Positions 8,190 through 16,516 of a stretch of DNA of 44,931 nucleotides are shown here, one piece after another. The stretch's first letter is position 1; each line of letters opens with the position of its first letter. This DNA is from Peptococcaceae bacterium BRH_c23. Its GTDB lineage: Bacteria > Bacillota_B > Desulfitobacteriia > Desulfitobacteriales > Desulfitobacteriaceae. The stretch is from contig LADV01000328.1 of NCBI GenBank assembly GCA_000961805.1, positions 1-44,931 of the forward strand, written 5' to 3'. The notes below the pieces were generated by a model. That model worked only from the letters and a program-made list of their open reading frames with translations. It was not told where the DNA came from and ran no database searches. Both the position numbers and the translations under genes were made by a program.

Positions 8190-9095
8190 ATGTCTATTTT
8201 ACTCGATGGAAATTCTAGAATAGCTATCCAAGGGATTACTGGGCGAGAAGCAGCCATGGTGACAAAACATAGCTTAGACTATGGAACTAAAATCTTAGCT
8301 GGTGTAACCCCGGGAAAAGAAGGGCAAGATGTTCACGGCATACCTGTCTACAATACATTAAAGAAAGCAGTTCAAGTACATAGCGTTAATACAACCGTCG
8401 TTTATGTACCGCCGGCCTTTGTCTATGATGCTGTCTTGGAGGCTATTGCCGCCGGTATAAGACTGGTGATCATCGCTACAGAAAACGTTCCTCAATTAGA
8501 TGCCCTGAGATTCTTAGCCAGAGCAAAACAGGCCGGGGTCCAAGTGATTGGACCGAATTCCGTAGGTATGATAACCCCGAAGGATCGAATGAAAGTCGGG
8601 GCCATCGGTGGAGACAAGGTTGAGCGTTGCTTTGTACCTGGCCGGATCGGGGTCATTTCCCGCAGTGGTGGAATGACGGCGGAAAGCTCTTGGATGGTAA
8701 AAAGGGCTGGTTTTGGGGTGAGTACCTCAATTAGCATAGGAGGGGATGCTCTGATTGGTACCTCCATTAAGGATTTACTGTTGCTTTTTCAGGCGGACCC
8801 AGAAACGGATGCTGTCGTAACTTTTTCGGAGCCGGGTACACATTTTGAAGAAGAAGCAGCAGAGCTGCTTAGTAGCGGTGGGTTCACCAAACCGTTGTTT
8901 AGCTTTATTGCTGGGCGCTTTACAGAAAGTATGCCGGAAGGTACCGTTTTTGGTCATGCTGGGGCGATGATTTCTGGAGGGGCCGGCAAACCATCTCAAA
9001 AAATGGAGAAATTGCGTCAAGCTGGAGCGCATGTCTTGGAACAGTTTGATGATCTAACATTTTTGATGAGAAATATTCTCACACCTACAGATTAA
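8190..9095 (+). CDS. Acyl-CoA synthetase (NDP-forming) alpha subunit, SucD-like
   Basis: A 301-residue CoA-binding and phosphohistidine subunit. It opens with SRIAIQGITGREAAM (Rossmann CoA-binding domain) and has GGTPGK-like GVTPGKEG and the active-site GHAGAMISGG with His256 as the expected phosphohistidine. Length is close to canonical SucD. Oddities are SRSGGMTAES where SucD usually has SRSGTLTYE (SRSGGM is the form found in ATP-citrate lyase) and FSEPGTHFEEEAAE where SucD has GEIGGSAEEEAA. With its partner, it should form a heteromeric ADP-forming ligase. It is the last gene of the operon; a hairpin follows. Confidence 0.87.
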   Translation: MSILLDGNSRIAIQGITGREAAMVTKHSLDYGTKILAGVTPGKEGQDVHGIPVYNTLKKAVQVHSVNTTVVYVPPAFVYDAVLEAIAAGIRLVIIATENVPQLDALRFLARAKQAGVQVIGPNSVGMITPKDRMKVGAIGGDKVERCFVPGRIGVISRSGGMTAESSWMVKRAGFGVSTSISIGGDALIGTSIKDLLLLFQADPETDAVVTFSEPGTHFEEEAAELLSSGGFTKPLFSFIAGRFTESMPEGTVFGHAGAMISGGAGKPSQKMEKLRQAGAHVLEQFDDLTFLMRNILTPTD

Positions 9096-9190
9096 AGAAC
9101 GGCGTTATTAGCATCGACAAAATGGGCTGTTATAACTTGATGAAGTGAGTCTTTGAAGTGAGACCTATATCCCAGACAAAACAATAAAGA

Positions 9191-9227
9191 GCCCTCCCAT
9201 GGCAGAATAAATCTACTAAGGGAGGGC
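9191..9227. terminator. Hairpin terminator between converging sucD-like and glnN genes
   Basis: GCCCTCCC (9191-9198) pairs with GGGAGGGC (9220-9227). Short T- or A-rich flanks occur on both sides (ATTTTC after it; CAATAAA before it), so it may serve both converging genes. The bases between 9096 and 9190 hold no gene; a nearly repeated TGAAGTGAG occurs twice near 9139-9162. Confidence 0.6.
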
Positions 9228-9272
9228 ATTTTCATGGGTAGGATTGTCATATTTCGTGTGCTTTGACCAGGA

Positions 9273-11363
9273 TTACAGCTTAAATAACATTTGAGCATAC
9301 GTGGGAAGCGGCCAAAGGTCTGCGTCAATGATCGTCTCGAGCTTATCTCCATCAAGCCTGAGAGCTCCCATGGCTTTAAAGACAAGATCTCGGTAATAAA
9401 CGGCTTGCGCATAGGCTTCTGACAGAGTCGTGGCTTCCTGAGTAACGGTTTCCAGAGCACTCAAGTTTGCTTTAAAGGAAACCAGGGTTGAGCAGAGGTC
9501 GATCAGGAGGTTTTCTTGTACTGAGACATCGACAGCACTTGAAGCAGATTTTACGGCATTGATCGAATTTGCTAAAACTGTGGAATATTTGACAGCGGCA
9601 GGTATAATCTGATGCTTAGCCATGTCGATCATGGTTAGAGCCTCAATGTTAATTTGTTTGGAATACTGCTCCAAGTTGATTTCATAGCGGGATTCCAGCT
9701 CTGTTTTATTTAATACTTGATGTTTTTCATAGAGAGCAACTGTGGACTCTCGCAGTAGAACCAGTGAGGCGTCAACTGTGGAAGTGATATTGGGAAGTCC
9801 GCGTTTTGTGGCCTCTTCAACCCACTCGTCTGCATAGCCGTTACCATCAAAGAGGATGCGGCTATGGTTGGTGGCAGTTTCCTTGAGGAGTTGTTGAAGG
9901 GTTTGAGCGAAATCCTCTGCTTGTTCGAGACGATCTGCAAATTGGGAGAAGACTTCTGCAAAGATCGTATTGAGTACTACGTTAGGACCTGAGATGGATT
10001 GGGAAGAAGCTACCATTCTAAATTCGAATTTATTGCCGGTAAAAGCGAAGGGAGAAGTCCGATTGCGGTCCGTAGAGTCTTTACGGAAGGCCGGCAGGGT
10101 ACTTACACCGCTCATTAATTTTTGCCCTTGAAGGGACCGTTTGACTCCTCCGTTTTGTAACTGTTTAAAAATGTCTGAGAGCTGGTCACCAAGGAATATG
10201 GAGATAATGGCTGGAGGGGCTTCGTTTGCGCCAAGACGGTGGTCATTCCCTGGGGTAGCTGCTGAAAGTCGGAGTAATTCGGCATAATCATCGACAGCTT
10301 TAATAATGGCACATAATATGGTAAGGAATTGCAAGTTTTCATGAGGAGTATGACCGGGATCCAAGAGGTTAAGTCCATCGTTCGTGGACATTGACCAGTT
10401 ATTGTGCTTTCCGGACCCGTTGACTCCAGCAAAGGGTTTTTCGTGCAGCAAGCAGACCATGCCATGGCGCAAGGCAACTTTTTTCATGGTATCCATGACA
10501 AGTTGGTTGTGGTCGGTGGCGATATTTGTAGTCCCGAAGATAGGAGCCAGCTCAAATTGTCCAGGAGCCACTTCGTTATGCTGGGTTTTAGCAAGAACTC
10601 CAAGCTTCCACAAATCGACATTTAAATCATGCATAAAGGCGGCTACCCGAGTTTTTAAGCTTCCGAAGTAATGATCTTCCAATTCTTGACCCTTTGCTGA
10701 CATGGCACCGAAAAGAGTCCGACCTGTGAGCATGAGGTCCATCCGTTGGTCGAAGAATTTCTTGTCTATGAGAAAATATTCTTGCTCCGCACCAACTGTG
10801 CTGGTGACCCGGGTAGAAGATGTATTGCCAAAGAGTCGTAACAAGCGCAAGGCTTGAGTGGAGAGGGTTTGCATAGAGCGCAAAAGAGGAGTTTTTTTGT
10901 CGAGTGCTTCTCCAGTGTAAGAGCAGAAGGCTGTAGGAATGCATAACGTTAAGACACCGCCATCTTCTTTTAGAAAAGCAGGAGAAGTGCAGTCCCAAGC
11001 AGTATAGCCTCTCGCTTCAAACGTGGCACGAATTCCTCCACTGGGGAAGGAAGACGCATCAGGCTCACCTTGGATTAATTCCTTACCGGAAAACTCCATA
11101 ACCACAAGGCCGTGCTGGGTAGGGGAAATAAAGGAATCATGTTTTTCTGCAGTGATTCCGGTCATTGGTTGGAACCAATGGGTAAAATGCGTTGCTCCCT
11201 TTTCAATAGCCCAATCCTTCATGCTGTTAGCTACAACTTCGGCAACATCTGGGTCAAGAGGAAGGCCCTCTTCAATTGTTTTGCGTAGAGATTTGTAGGT
11301 TGCCTTCGGTAAACGCTCTCTCATTACTGAGTCATTAAAGACGTTTTGCCCAAAAATATCCAT
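9273..11363 (-). CDS. glnN: Glutamine synthetase type III
   Basis: A 696-residue minus-strand protein of the GSIII size class (about 700 residues, against about 450 for GSI). It makes glutamine from glutamate, ammonia and ATP in the cytoplasm. Recognisable blocks are [19 protein letters not shown], the [15 protein letters not shown] region with [11 protein letters not shown] upstream, and [16 protein letters not shown], which correspond to the metal, glutamate and nucleotide sites of GSIII. The start at 11363 (MDIFGQNVF) is preceded by GGAAGGGG at a good distance; an in-frame extension to 11423 has no such support. It is transcribed divergently from the dicarboxylate sensor kinase. Confidence 0.95.
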   Translation of the reverse strand: MDIFGQNVFNDSVMRERLPKATYKSLRKTIEEGLPLDPDVAEVVANSMKDWAIEKGATHFTHWFQPMTGITAEKHDSFISPTQHGLVVMEFSGKELIQGEPDASSFPSGGIRATFEARGYTAWDCTSPAFLKEDGGVLTLCIPTAFCSYTGEALDKKTPLLRSMQTLSTQALRLLRLFGNTSSTRVTSTVGAEQEYFLIDKKFFDQRMDLMLTGRTLFGAMSAKGQELEDHYFGSLKTRVAAFMHDLNVDLWKLGVLAKTQHNEVAPGQFELAPIFGTTNIATDHNQLVMDTMKKVALRHGMVCLLHEKPFAGVNGSGKHNNWSMSTNDGLNLLDPGHTPHENLQFLTILCAIIKAVDDYAELLRLSAATPGNDHRLGANEAPPAIISIFLGDQLSDIFKQLQNGGVKRSLQGQKLMSGVSTLPAFRKDSTDRNRTSPFAFTGNKFEFRMVASSQSISGPNVVLNTIFAEVFSQFADRLEQAEDFAQTLQQLLKETATNHSRILFDGNGYADEWVEEATKRGLPNITSTVDASLVLLRESTVALYEKHQVLNKTELESRYEINLEQYSKQINIEALTMIDMAKHQIIPAAVKYSTVLANSINAVKSASSAVDVSVQENLLIDLCSTLVSFKANLSALETVTQEATTLSEAYAQAVYYRDLVFKAMGALRLDGDKLETIIDADLWPLPTYAQMLFKL

Positions 11364-11429
11364 GTATATAACCCCTTCCATTAGTTTTAGTTTCAAGATT
11401 TTGGGTATAAAACAAAAAAACACTCCCTC

Positions 11430-11464
11430 AAAGATTATACATTAATCTTCAAAGAGCGTCTTTG
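11430..11464 (-). promoter_or_regulatory. Leader hairpins in the glnN 5' region
   Basis: Read on the minus strand, the untranslated leader contains CAAAGA-CGC-TCTTTG (11464-11450), then AAGATTA-N5-TAATCTT (11448-11430), then a run of T's further down. Together these look like a small attenuator or a pair of regulatory stem-loops between promoter and glnN. No known glutamine riboswitch sequence was recognised. Function is inferred from structure only. Confidence 0.4.
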
Positions 11465-11483
11465 CTCCATTTGAATATATATA

Positions 11484-11512
11484 AATTTAACACTTTATTC
11501 GTTCGTTGACAA
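11484..11512 (-). promoter_or_regulatory. Probable sigma-A promoter of glnN
   Basis: On the minus strand TTGTCA (11512-11507) and TAAATT (11489-11484) are separated by 17 bases. The -35 box overlaps the -35 box of the divergent kinase promoter by five bases, so the two promoters may compete. Confidence 0.4.
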
Positions 11513-11533
11513 GAGGAAATTAACAAATATACA
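11506..11533 (+). promoter_or_regulatory. Probable sigma-A promoter of the dctS-dctR genes
   Basis: A perfect TTGACA (11506-11511) is followed after 16 bases by TATACA (11528-11533). The region from here to the kinase start is AT-rich and gene-free. Confidence 0.45.
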
Positions 11534-11638
11534 GTATAAACTTCTGGGAATAAATATGGAATTTAATTTAGAAGGGATTATGACAAAATTGACGAATTAA
11601 TATATATTATTCAGATTTATCAAAGGGGGGAGTGGCGG

Positions 11639-13222
11639 TTGAAAATTCCCCATCTAAAATTGGGAACAAAAATCGCAATGCTCTCATTCCTGTTAGTTTT
11701 TTTATCCGTCCTTTTGGCGGGAGTGATTATTGTGTCCCGAATTACGGATAAAATGGAACAGGAAATTGGACATCGAGCCATCGCGATTTCACGAACAGTG
11801 GCACAATTAGAAGAGGTGCAGGAGAATCTGAGTGAAGCGGATGGCTCTAAGGTAATTCAACCCCTTGCTGAGCGGATCCGTATTGCGACCGGGGTAGAAT
11901 ATATCGTTATTTTTAATATGGAAAAGATAAGGTACTCCCATCCTTATTTAGACCGTATCGGGACCGTCTTTAATGATGGGGATGAGGAACCTTCTCTACA
12001 GAGAAAGGAATATCTCTCCCAAGCCGTTGGAGTTATAGGACCGTCTGTGCGTGCTTTCGTACCTGTGCTGACGGATGAAGGCACTCGTCAAGTGGGTGTC
12101 GTAGCGGTTGGAATTCTTGTACCTACCATAAGAGAAATAATTAGTACCATAAGACTGGAACTTTATTCTTCCTTATTAATAGGGTTGGCATTAGGCATTC
12201 TTGGTTCGTTTTATCTATCCAGCAATATCAAAAAGAATATGTTTTCACTAGAACCTAATGAAATAGCTAGAATGCTAGAAGAGCGCGTGGCAATTTTTCA
12301 AGCTATGGATGATGGGGTCGTGGCGTTGGATGTGGAGAACCGGATTACAGTCATTAACCAAAAAGCATGTCGAATGGCTGGGGTTACTGACAAGGTTCTG
12401 GGACTTCGATTAAAAGAGCTTGTGGTATTCAATGTTCTTACGGATTTATTAGAAGCCAATGATCCTTCCCAAACAACGGAACTTATTCTTCACCAAACCT
12501 GGGTGCTTGTTAATATTTTACCAGTGAGAGTCAAAGATCGAATCGTAGGGCGTGTGATTAGCTTTAAAGATAAAACTGAAGTGCGTAAAATGGCCGAGGA
12601 ATTAACCGGGGTTAGAACATTTATCGAAGCCCTCCGAGTACAAAATCATGAATCGTTAAATAAATTGCATACTATTGCGGGGCTGATTCAGTTAGGCAAA
12701 GCTCAAGTAGCCATGGATTATATTTATCAAGTTACTGAGGAACAACAAGAGGTAACCAGATTTTTAAGCAGCAAGATTAAACATCCCAGCGTCGCGGGGT
12801 TACTTTTAGGTAAATATAACCGCGGCAAAGAACTTAAGGTCGATGTTGTATTTGATCCGGATTCTAGTTTATTAGAATTGCCGGAGGATTTTGACGATAA
12901 CACACTGACCATTATTTTAGGGAACTTATTGGAAAATGCCATGGAAGCGGTTGTGGGCAGCGAGCTAAGAGAAGTTCACTGTCGTATCAAACAAGAACAG
13001 ACAGAATTAGTTCTGAGTGTTGAAGATACTGGGGTAGGTATTACTCCCGAAAATCAAGCAAGAATTTACCAATGGGGATTTTCAACCAAAGGAACAGATA
13101 ATCGGGGAATTGGTCTGTCCTTGGTTAGACAAACAGTAGAAATGTTGGGGGGGACTATGGAGCTAGAGTCTGGAAAATGGGGTACGCGTTTTGGAGTTAA
13201 GTTACCCTTGAAAATGGTTTAG
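11639..13222 (+). CDS. dctS: Sensor histidine kinase, DctS/CitA/DcuS family
   Basis: A 527-residue kinase. A hydrophobic segment at about 11-33 and another at about 175-195 bracket an extracytoplasmic PASC/CitAP-type sensor domain. This includes SHPYLDRIGTVFNDGDE, the pattern that in CitA, DcuS and DctS surrounds the carboxylate site. A cytoplasmic PAS domain (about 212-315) follows, and then VQNHESLNKLHTIAGLIQLG with His337 as the phosphorylation site of the LytS/CitA class. The C-terminal ATPase has NLLENAMEA, DTGVGI and GIGLSLV. It probably senses a di- or tricarboxylate and phosphorylates the next gene product. The start is TTG after a GGGGGG ribosome binding site. The gene symbol is by family and context. 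Confidence 0.9.
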   Translation: MKIPHLKLGTKIAMLSFLLVFLSVLLAGVIIVSRITDKMEQEIGHRAIAISRTVAQLEEVQENLSEADGSKVIQPLAERIRIATGVEYIVIFNMEKIRYSHPYLDRIGTVFNDGDEEPSLQRKEYLSQAVGVIGPSVRAFVPVLTDEGTRQVGVVAVGILVPTIREIISTIRLELYSSLLIGLALGILGSFYLSSNIKKNMFSLEPNEIARMLEERVAIFQAMDDGVVALDVENRITVINQKACRMAGVTDKVLGLRLKELVVFNVLTDLLEANDPSQTTELILHQTWVLVNILPVRVKDRIVGRVISFKDKTEVRKMAEELTGVRTFIEALRVQNHESLNKLHTIAGLIQLGKAQVAMDYIYQVTEEQQEVTRFLSSKIKHPSVAGLLLGKYNRGKELKVDVVFDPDSSLLELPEDFDDNTLTIILGNLLENAMEAVVGSELREVHCRIKQEQTELVLSVEDTGVGITPENQARIYQWGFSTKGTDNRGIGLSLVRQTVEMLGGTMELESGKWGTRFGVKLPLKMV

Positions 13223-13276
13223 TCGTAATCGTACTAAGCAACAACGTAGGCAAGAGGTTTGAAAGGGGGTGAAACC

Positions 13277-13972
13277 ATGAATCTGATTGACTTAGTCCTT
13301 GTTGAAGACGATCCGATGGTCATGGAAGTCCATGAAGGATTTATCAAGAGAATTGGAGGATTTCGAATTTGTGGTAAGGCTAAAACGGGTAAAATGGCCT
13401 TAGAAATCATCCAAGATTTAAGACCACGCTTAGTCATTCTAGATATTTACCTGCCGGATTTAAATGGTATTCAAGTTCTCAGAGAGATTCGTCGTCTAGG
13501 GTTACCCACGGACATCATCTTGATCACGGCTGCTCAAGATGTGGCAACGGTTCAAGCCGGTTTGCGCTTTGGAGTGGTAGATTATATTATTAAACCTTTT
13601 AAATATGATCGGATCCATACTGCTCTTAACAATTATTATTCATACTCAGAGCAGTTTCGAAATCGCTGGGAAATGAATCAAGAGGATCTGGACCGTTTGA
13701 TTAAGATTCATCCCCCTCATGAATCGACCTTAAATCGTAGTCGCGAAGATTTACCCAAAGGATTACGTGAGATTACTTTACAACAAGTTTACAATTTTCT
13801 TAAAGAAAGCCAGGTAGGACTATCCTCAGAGGAAGTTGCCGAAGGAGCGGGTTTAGCGCGTGTCACCGCGCGTAGGTATTTAGAGTATCTGGAAAAAAAT
13901 AACCGAGTGTTATTGGAGACCCAATATGGCACTGTAGGTAGACCCATCAACAAATACAAAGTTGTACTTTAG
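13277..13972 (+). CDS. dctR: Response regulator, DctR/CitB/DcuR family
   Basis: A 231-residue regulator. The receiver domain has acidic residues Glu10-Asp12, phosphoacceptor Asp56 in VILDIYLPDLNG, and the conserved Lys in IIKPFKYDR. The C-terminal part (GLSSEEVAEGAGLARVTARR) is the helix-turn-helix of the CitB/DcuR group. ATG 13277 is preceded by GAAAGGGGGTG; an in-frame TTG at 13259 overlaps that ribosome binding site and is rejected. It probably activates the binding-protein and TRAP genes downstream. A terminator overlaps its stop codon. Confidence 0.9.
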   Translation: MNLIDLVLVEDDPMVMEVHEGFIKRIGGFRICGKAKTGKMALEIIQDLRPRLVILDIYLPDLNGIQVLREIRRLGLPTDIILITAAQDVATVQAGLRFGVVDYIIKPFKYDRIHTALNNYYSYSEQFRNRWEMNQEDLDRLIKIHPPHESTLNRSREDLPKGLREITLQQVYNFLKESQVGLSSEEVAEGAGLARVTARRYLEYLEKNNRVLLETQYGTVGRPINKYKVVL

Positions 13973-13988
13973 AGTGCAACTTTTTTTT
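13958..13988 (+). terminator. Rho-independent terminator overlapping the dctR stop
   Basis: AAAGTTGTAC (13958-13967) pairs with GTGCAACTTT (13974-13983), with one T-G wobble, followed directly by a T8 run. The stop codon lies in the loop. It separates the two-component genes from the binding-protein genes, which therefore probably have their own regulated promoter between 13989 and 14127. Confidence 0.7.
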
Positions 13989-14127
13989 AATTAAAATTAG
14001 TGAGTAGACGTTGTGCTGTAGACCAATATGACCTTAATTATATCAAAAGGACCTAAAGATTGTGAATAATCTGAAAATACAATACAATACAAATATTCAT
14101 AAAACAGAATCAGAAGGAGTAAAACCT

Positions 14128-15153
14128 ATGGCTAGAAATAGCTGGCTTTTCATCCTCCTCATCGTTGTATTTGGATTATCAGGGTGTGGTACTAGGGTCT
14201 TCGATGGGCAGCAAGTCAATAAAGAAGAAAAGATTATCATTAAATTTTCCCACGTGGTTGAGGAAAACACACCCAAAGGTTTAGCGGCCATACGTTTTGC
14301 GAATCTAATCAGGGAGAGGTCTGGCGGTTCGATTGAAGTTCAAGTGTTTCCAAATTCTCAGCTCTTCAAAGATGGTGAAGAATTTGAGGCCTTGAGCAGG
14401 GGAGATGTGCAAATGATTGCTCCGGCGACCTCTAAAGTTTCTCAATTATTTCCTCAATGGCAGATCTGGGATCTTCCCTACTTTTTTTCTAATCTGGAGA
14501 GTGTTCATCAAATCATGGATGGTCCATTAGGTAAGACATTACTTACTCAATTAGAGGAGAAAAATATGAAGGGACTGGTGATGTGGGATAACGGCTTTAA
14601 ACACTTAACCAATAACGATCATCCCATCGTCAAACCAAGTGATTTAGAAGGGTTGCGTTTTCGAATCATGTCGCAGGGAGTTTTAGAAGAGCAATTTCAG
14701 GCTTTTGGAGCCGACACACTCTTTCTTCCTTTTAATGATGTTTATACGGCTTTGGCAGAAGGGAGAGTTCAAGGACAAGAAAATACAATCTCCAATATTT
14801 ACTCAAAGGATTTTGATCAAGTGCAGAATTTCTTAACCCTTAGCCAACATGGATTTTTAGGGTATGCCGTCATCGTAAATCAGGAATTTTGGAATCAACT
14901 TTCCAGTCAGTCCCGTGAACTGCTAGAGGACACTTTGGACGAGGTAACCTTATGGGAAAGAGAAAAGGCTCGTGAACTCAATGATGAACAATTAAAGGAA
15001 CTTCAGAAGAGGAATAAGGTCAACATTTATGCACTCACCACTTTGGAAAAACAGACGTGGAAAGAGAGTTTTTCCTCGGTTTATTCTAAATTAGTACAAG
15101 ATATTAGCCCGGACTTTCTACTTGCTGTCCAAAAGTGGGGCGAGCCTCAGTGA
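14128..15153 (+). CDS. DctP-family solute-binding lipoprotein (possible DctB-type co-sensor)
   Basis: A 341-residue TRAP-type binding protein. The signal peptide ends in the lipobox LSGC (Cys20), so it is tethered to the outer face of the membrane. Family blocks are FSHVVEENTPKGLAA, EALSRGDVQM, the GLRFRIMSQ segment with the substrate-carboxylate arginine, and NDVYTALAEGRVQGQENT. The start at 14128 follows AGAAGGAG; a GTG 22 codons upstream would spoil the signal peptide. It follows a DctS/DctR-type pair, as does the binding-protein co-sensor DctB with DctS/DctR in Bacillus subtilis, and a second binding protein lies before the membrane subunits. A co-sensor rather than transport role is therefore possible but not proven. 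Confidence 0.88.
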   Translation: MARNSWLFILLIVVFGLSGCGTRVFDGQQVNKEEKIIIKFSHVVEENTPKGLAAIRFANLIRERSGGSIEVQVFPNSQLFKDGEEFEALSRGDVQMIAPATSKVSQLFPQWQIWDLPYFFSNLESVHQIMDGPLGKTLLTQLEEKNMKGLVMWDNGFKHLTNNDHPIVKPSDLEGLRFRIMSQGVLEEQFQAFGADTLFLPFNDVYTALAEGRVQGQENTISNIYSKDFDQVQNFLTLSQHGFLGYAVIVNQEFWNQLSSQSRELLEDTLDEVTLWEREKARELNDEQLKELQKRNKVNIYALTTLEKQTWKESFSSVYSKLVQDISPDFLLAVQKWGEPQ

Positions 15154-15360
15154 GCTCTTACAGCTCAAGCTGAGCGTGGAACTCACGGTGGTCATGGACG
15201 ACTTAGTGTCGCTGTAGCTGCTGATGTTGAGAGGCAACCCCTTATAGCAGGGGCCTTCGAGGAGGATAAGAAAATATAACTCGGATTTAAGGAGGTGAGG
15301 GAAGGGCTAGTGACCATAAGTGAATTGGATTAGTTTAAAAAAATTTGAGGGGGAGAAAAA
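15154..15360 (+). other. Structured gene-free interval between two dctP genes
   Basis: These 207 bases contain several inverted repeats. TGAGCT-CTTAC-AGCTCA includes the stop codon of the first dctP; GTGAG/CTCAC at about 15150-15188 encloses it; CCCCT-TATAGC-AGGGG lies near 15239-15254. The first dctP frame continues open for 41 codons after its TGA, to TAA at 15277, but no start, family or SECIS-like element supports translation. An AAGGAGGTGAG sequence at 15289 has no good start codon at normal spacing. It may be a processed or regulatory leader of the second dctP, or a remnant of a duplication. Confidence 0.4.
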
Positions 15361-16404
15361 ATGTTTAGAAAAAAACCGATGGCCGTAGCTTTGAGTGCAG
15401 TACTAGTCTTAGCCCTTTCTTTAGTTGGGTGCGGAGCAAAACCCGCAGCGACTACTGGTGAAGTCAAAAAAGAGGAAATTAAGCCGATTATCGTAAAATT
15501 CGCCCATGTTGTGACACCTGATACTCCAAAGGGGCAGGCAGCACTTAAGTTTAAAGAATTAGCTGAACAGAAAACGAATGGAAAAGTAAAAGTTGAAGTT
15601 TACCCGTCATCCCAGCTCTATGGAGATAAAGAAGAATTAGAGGCTGCCCAATCGGGTAATGTACAAATCATTGCTCCGTCAGTTACAAAATTAGTGGGCT
15701 TAAACCCTAAATTCCAATATACGGATCTCCCGTTCTTATTCCCTGATAATCAAGCAGTCTATAAATTCTTTGCTTCTGATTCAATGAAGGGGCTCATGAA
15801 TTCTTTGGATAAGTATAATTTACAAGGATTAGCAGTCTGGCCTAACGGCTTCAAGCAGTTTACCAATAATAAGCGTCCCCTAATCACTCCGGCAGATTTT
15901 AAAGGGTTAAAGTTTAGAACTCAAGCCGGTAAAGTACTGGAGGCTCAGTTCAAAGCCCTAGGGGCTGGTTCGGCAACGATTGCTTTTGGTGAGACCTATG
16001 CAGCGTTACAACAAGGTACTGTGGACGGACAAGAAAACACCTATAACAATATTGATACTCAAAAATATCAAGAAACTCAAAAATACCTCACTGTCACTAA
16101 TCATGGTCGAATCGACTACATGATCATCGTCAATAAGAGTTTTTGGGCAGGTCTAGAGCCAGATATCCGTAAAGCCTTAGATGAGTCCATGGCTGAAGCA
16201 ACCAAGTATGCTGTTGAACAAGCAGAACTTCTCGATAAAAAGAGTATGGATAACTTAAAGAAGGGTGGAAAAATGCAGTTCACCGAGTTAACCCCAGCTC
16301 AAATGGGAGTGTTCCAAGAAGCTATGAAGCCTGTTTATGCACAATTTGAAAGTGTACTCAGCAAAGAGTTAATTGACGCAGCAATTAAAGCCGGCCAGAA
16401 GTAA
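15361..16404 (+). CDS. dctP: TRAP transporter solute-binding lipoprotein DctP
   Basis: A 347-residue binding lipoprotein, with a signal peptide and lipobox LVGC (Cys24). Family blocks are FAHVVTPDTPKGQAALKF, YPSSQLYGDKEELEAAQ, GLKFRTQAGKVLEAQFKALGA with the carboxylate-binding arginine, and GETYAALQQGTVDGQENT. It captures a C4-dicarboxylate or related acid and delivers it to the membrane subunits encoded next. It is clearly paralogous to the protein at 14128. A strong GAGGGGGAG ribosome binding site precedes the ATG. A long perfect hairpin separates it from dctQ. Confidence 0.94.
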   Translation: MFRKKPMAVALSAVLVLALSLVGCGAKPAATTGEVKKEEIKPIIVKFAHVVTPDTPKGQAALKFKELAEQKTNGKVKVEVYPSSQLYGDKEELEAAQSGNVQIIAPSVTKLVGLNPKFQYTDLPFLFPDNQAVYKFFASDSMKGLMNSLDKYNLQGLAVWPNGFKQFTNNKRPLITPADFKGLKFRTQAGKVLEAQFKALGAGSATIAFGETYAALQQGTVDGQENTYNNIDTQKYQETQKYLTVTNHGRIDYMIIVNKSFWAGLEPDIRKALDESMAEATKYAVEQAELLDKKSMDNLKKGGKMQFTELTPAQMGVFQEAMKPVYAQFESVLSKELIDAAIKAGQK

Positions 16405-16431
16405 GTCTTAGTCCCTTAAACTCAATACACA

Positions 16432-16466
16432 GATAAGAGGGTTCTTCTAGTAAGAACCCTCTTATC
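16432..16466 (+). terminator. Long perfect hairpin between dctP and dctQ (attenuator/stabiliser)
   Basis: GATAAGAGGGTTCTT (16432-16446) and AAGAACCCTCTTATC (16452-16466) form a 15-base-pair stem with a five-base loop. No T run follows. It is better explained as a partial terminator or a 3' stabiliser that lets the binding protein be made in excess over DctQM than as a full terminator. Confidence 0.6.
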
Positions 16467-16516
16467 AAAAGAGGTATTCAGACTCATTGCATTAAAAAGA
16501 ACTAGAGGTGAAGCAA

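Noticed and set aside
10384..10671. Plus-strand frames inside the glutamine synthetase gene
   Set aside because: They mirror the coding strand of a well-conserved GSIII and show no protein family features.
15151..15279. Selenocysteine or read-through at the TGA of the first dctP
   Set aside because: The family normally ends here, the hairpin at the TGA does not look like a SECIS element, and the added residues match no known domain.
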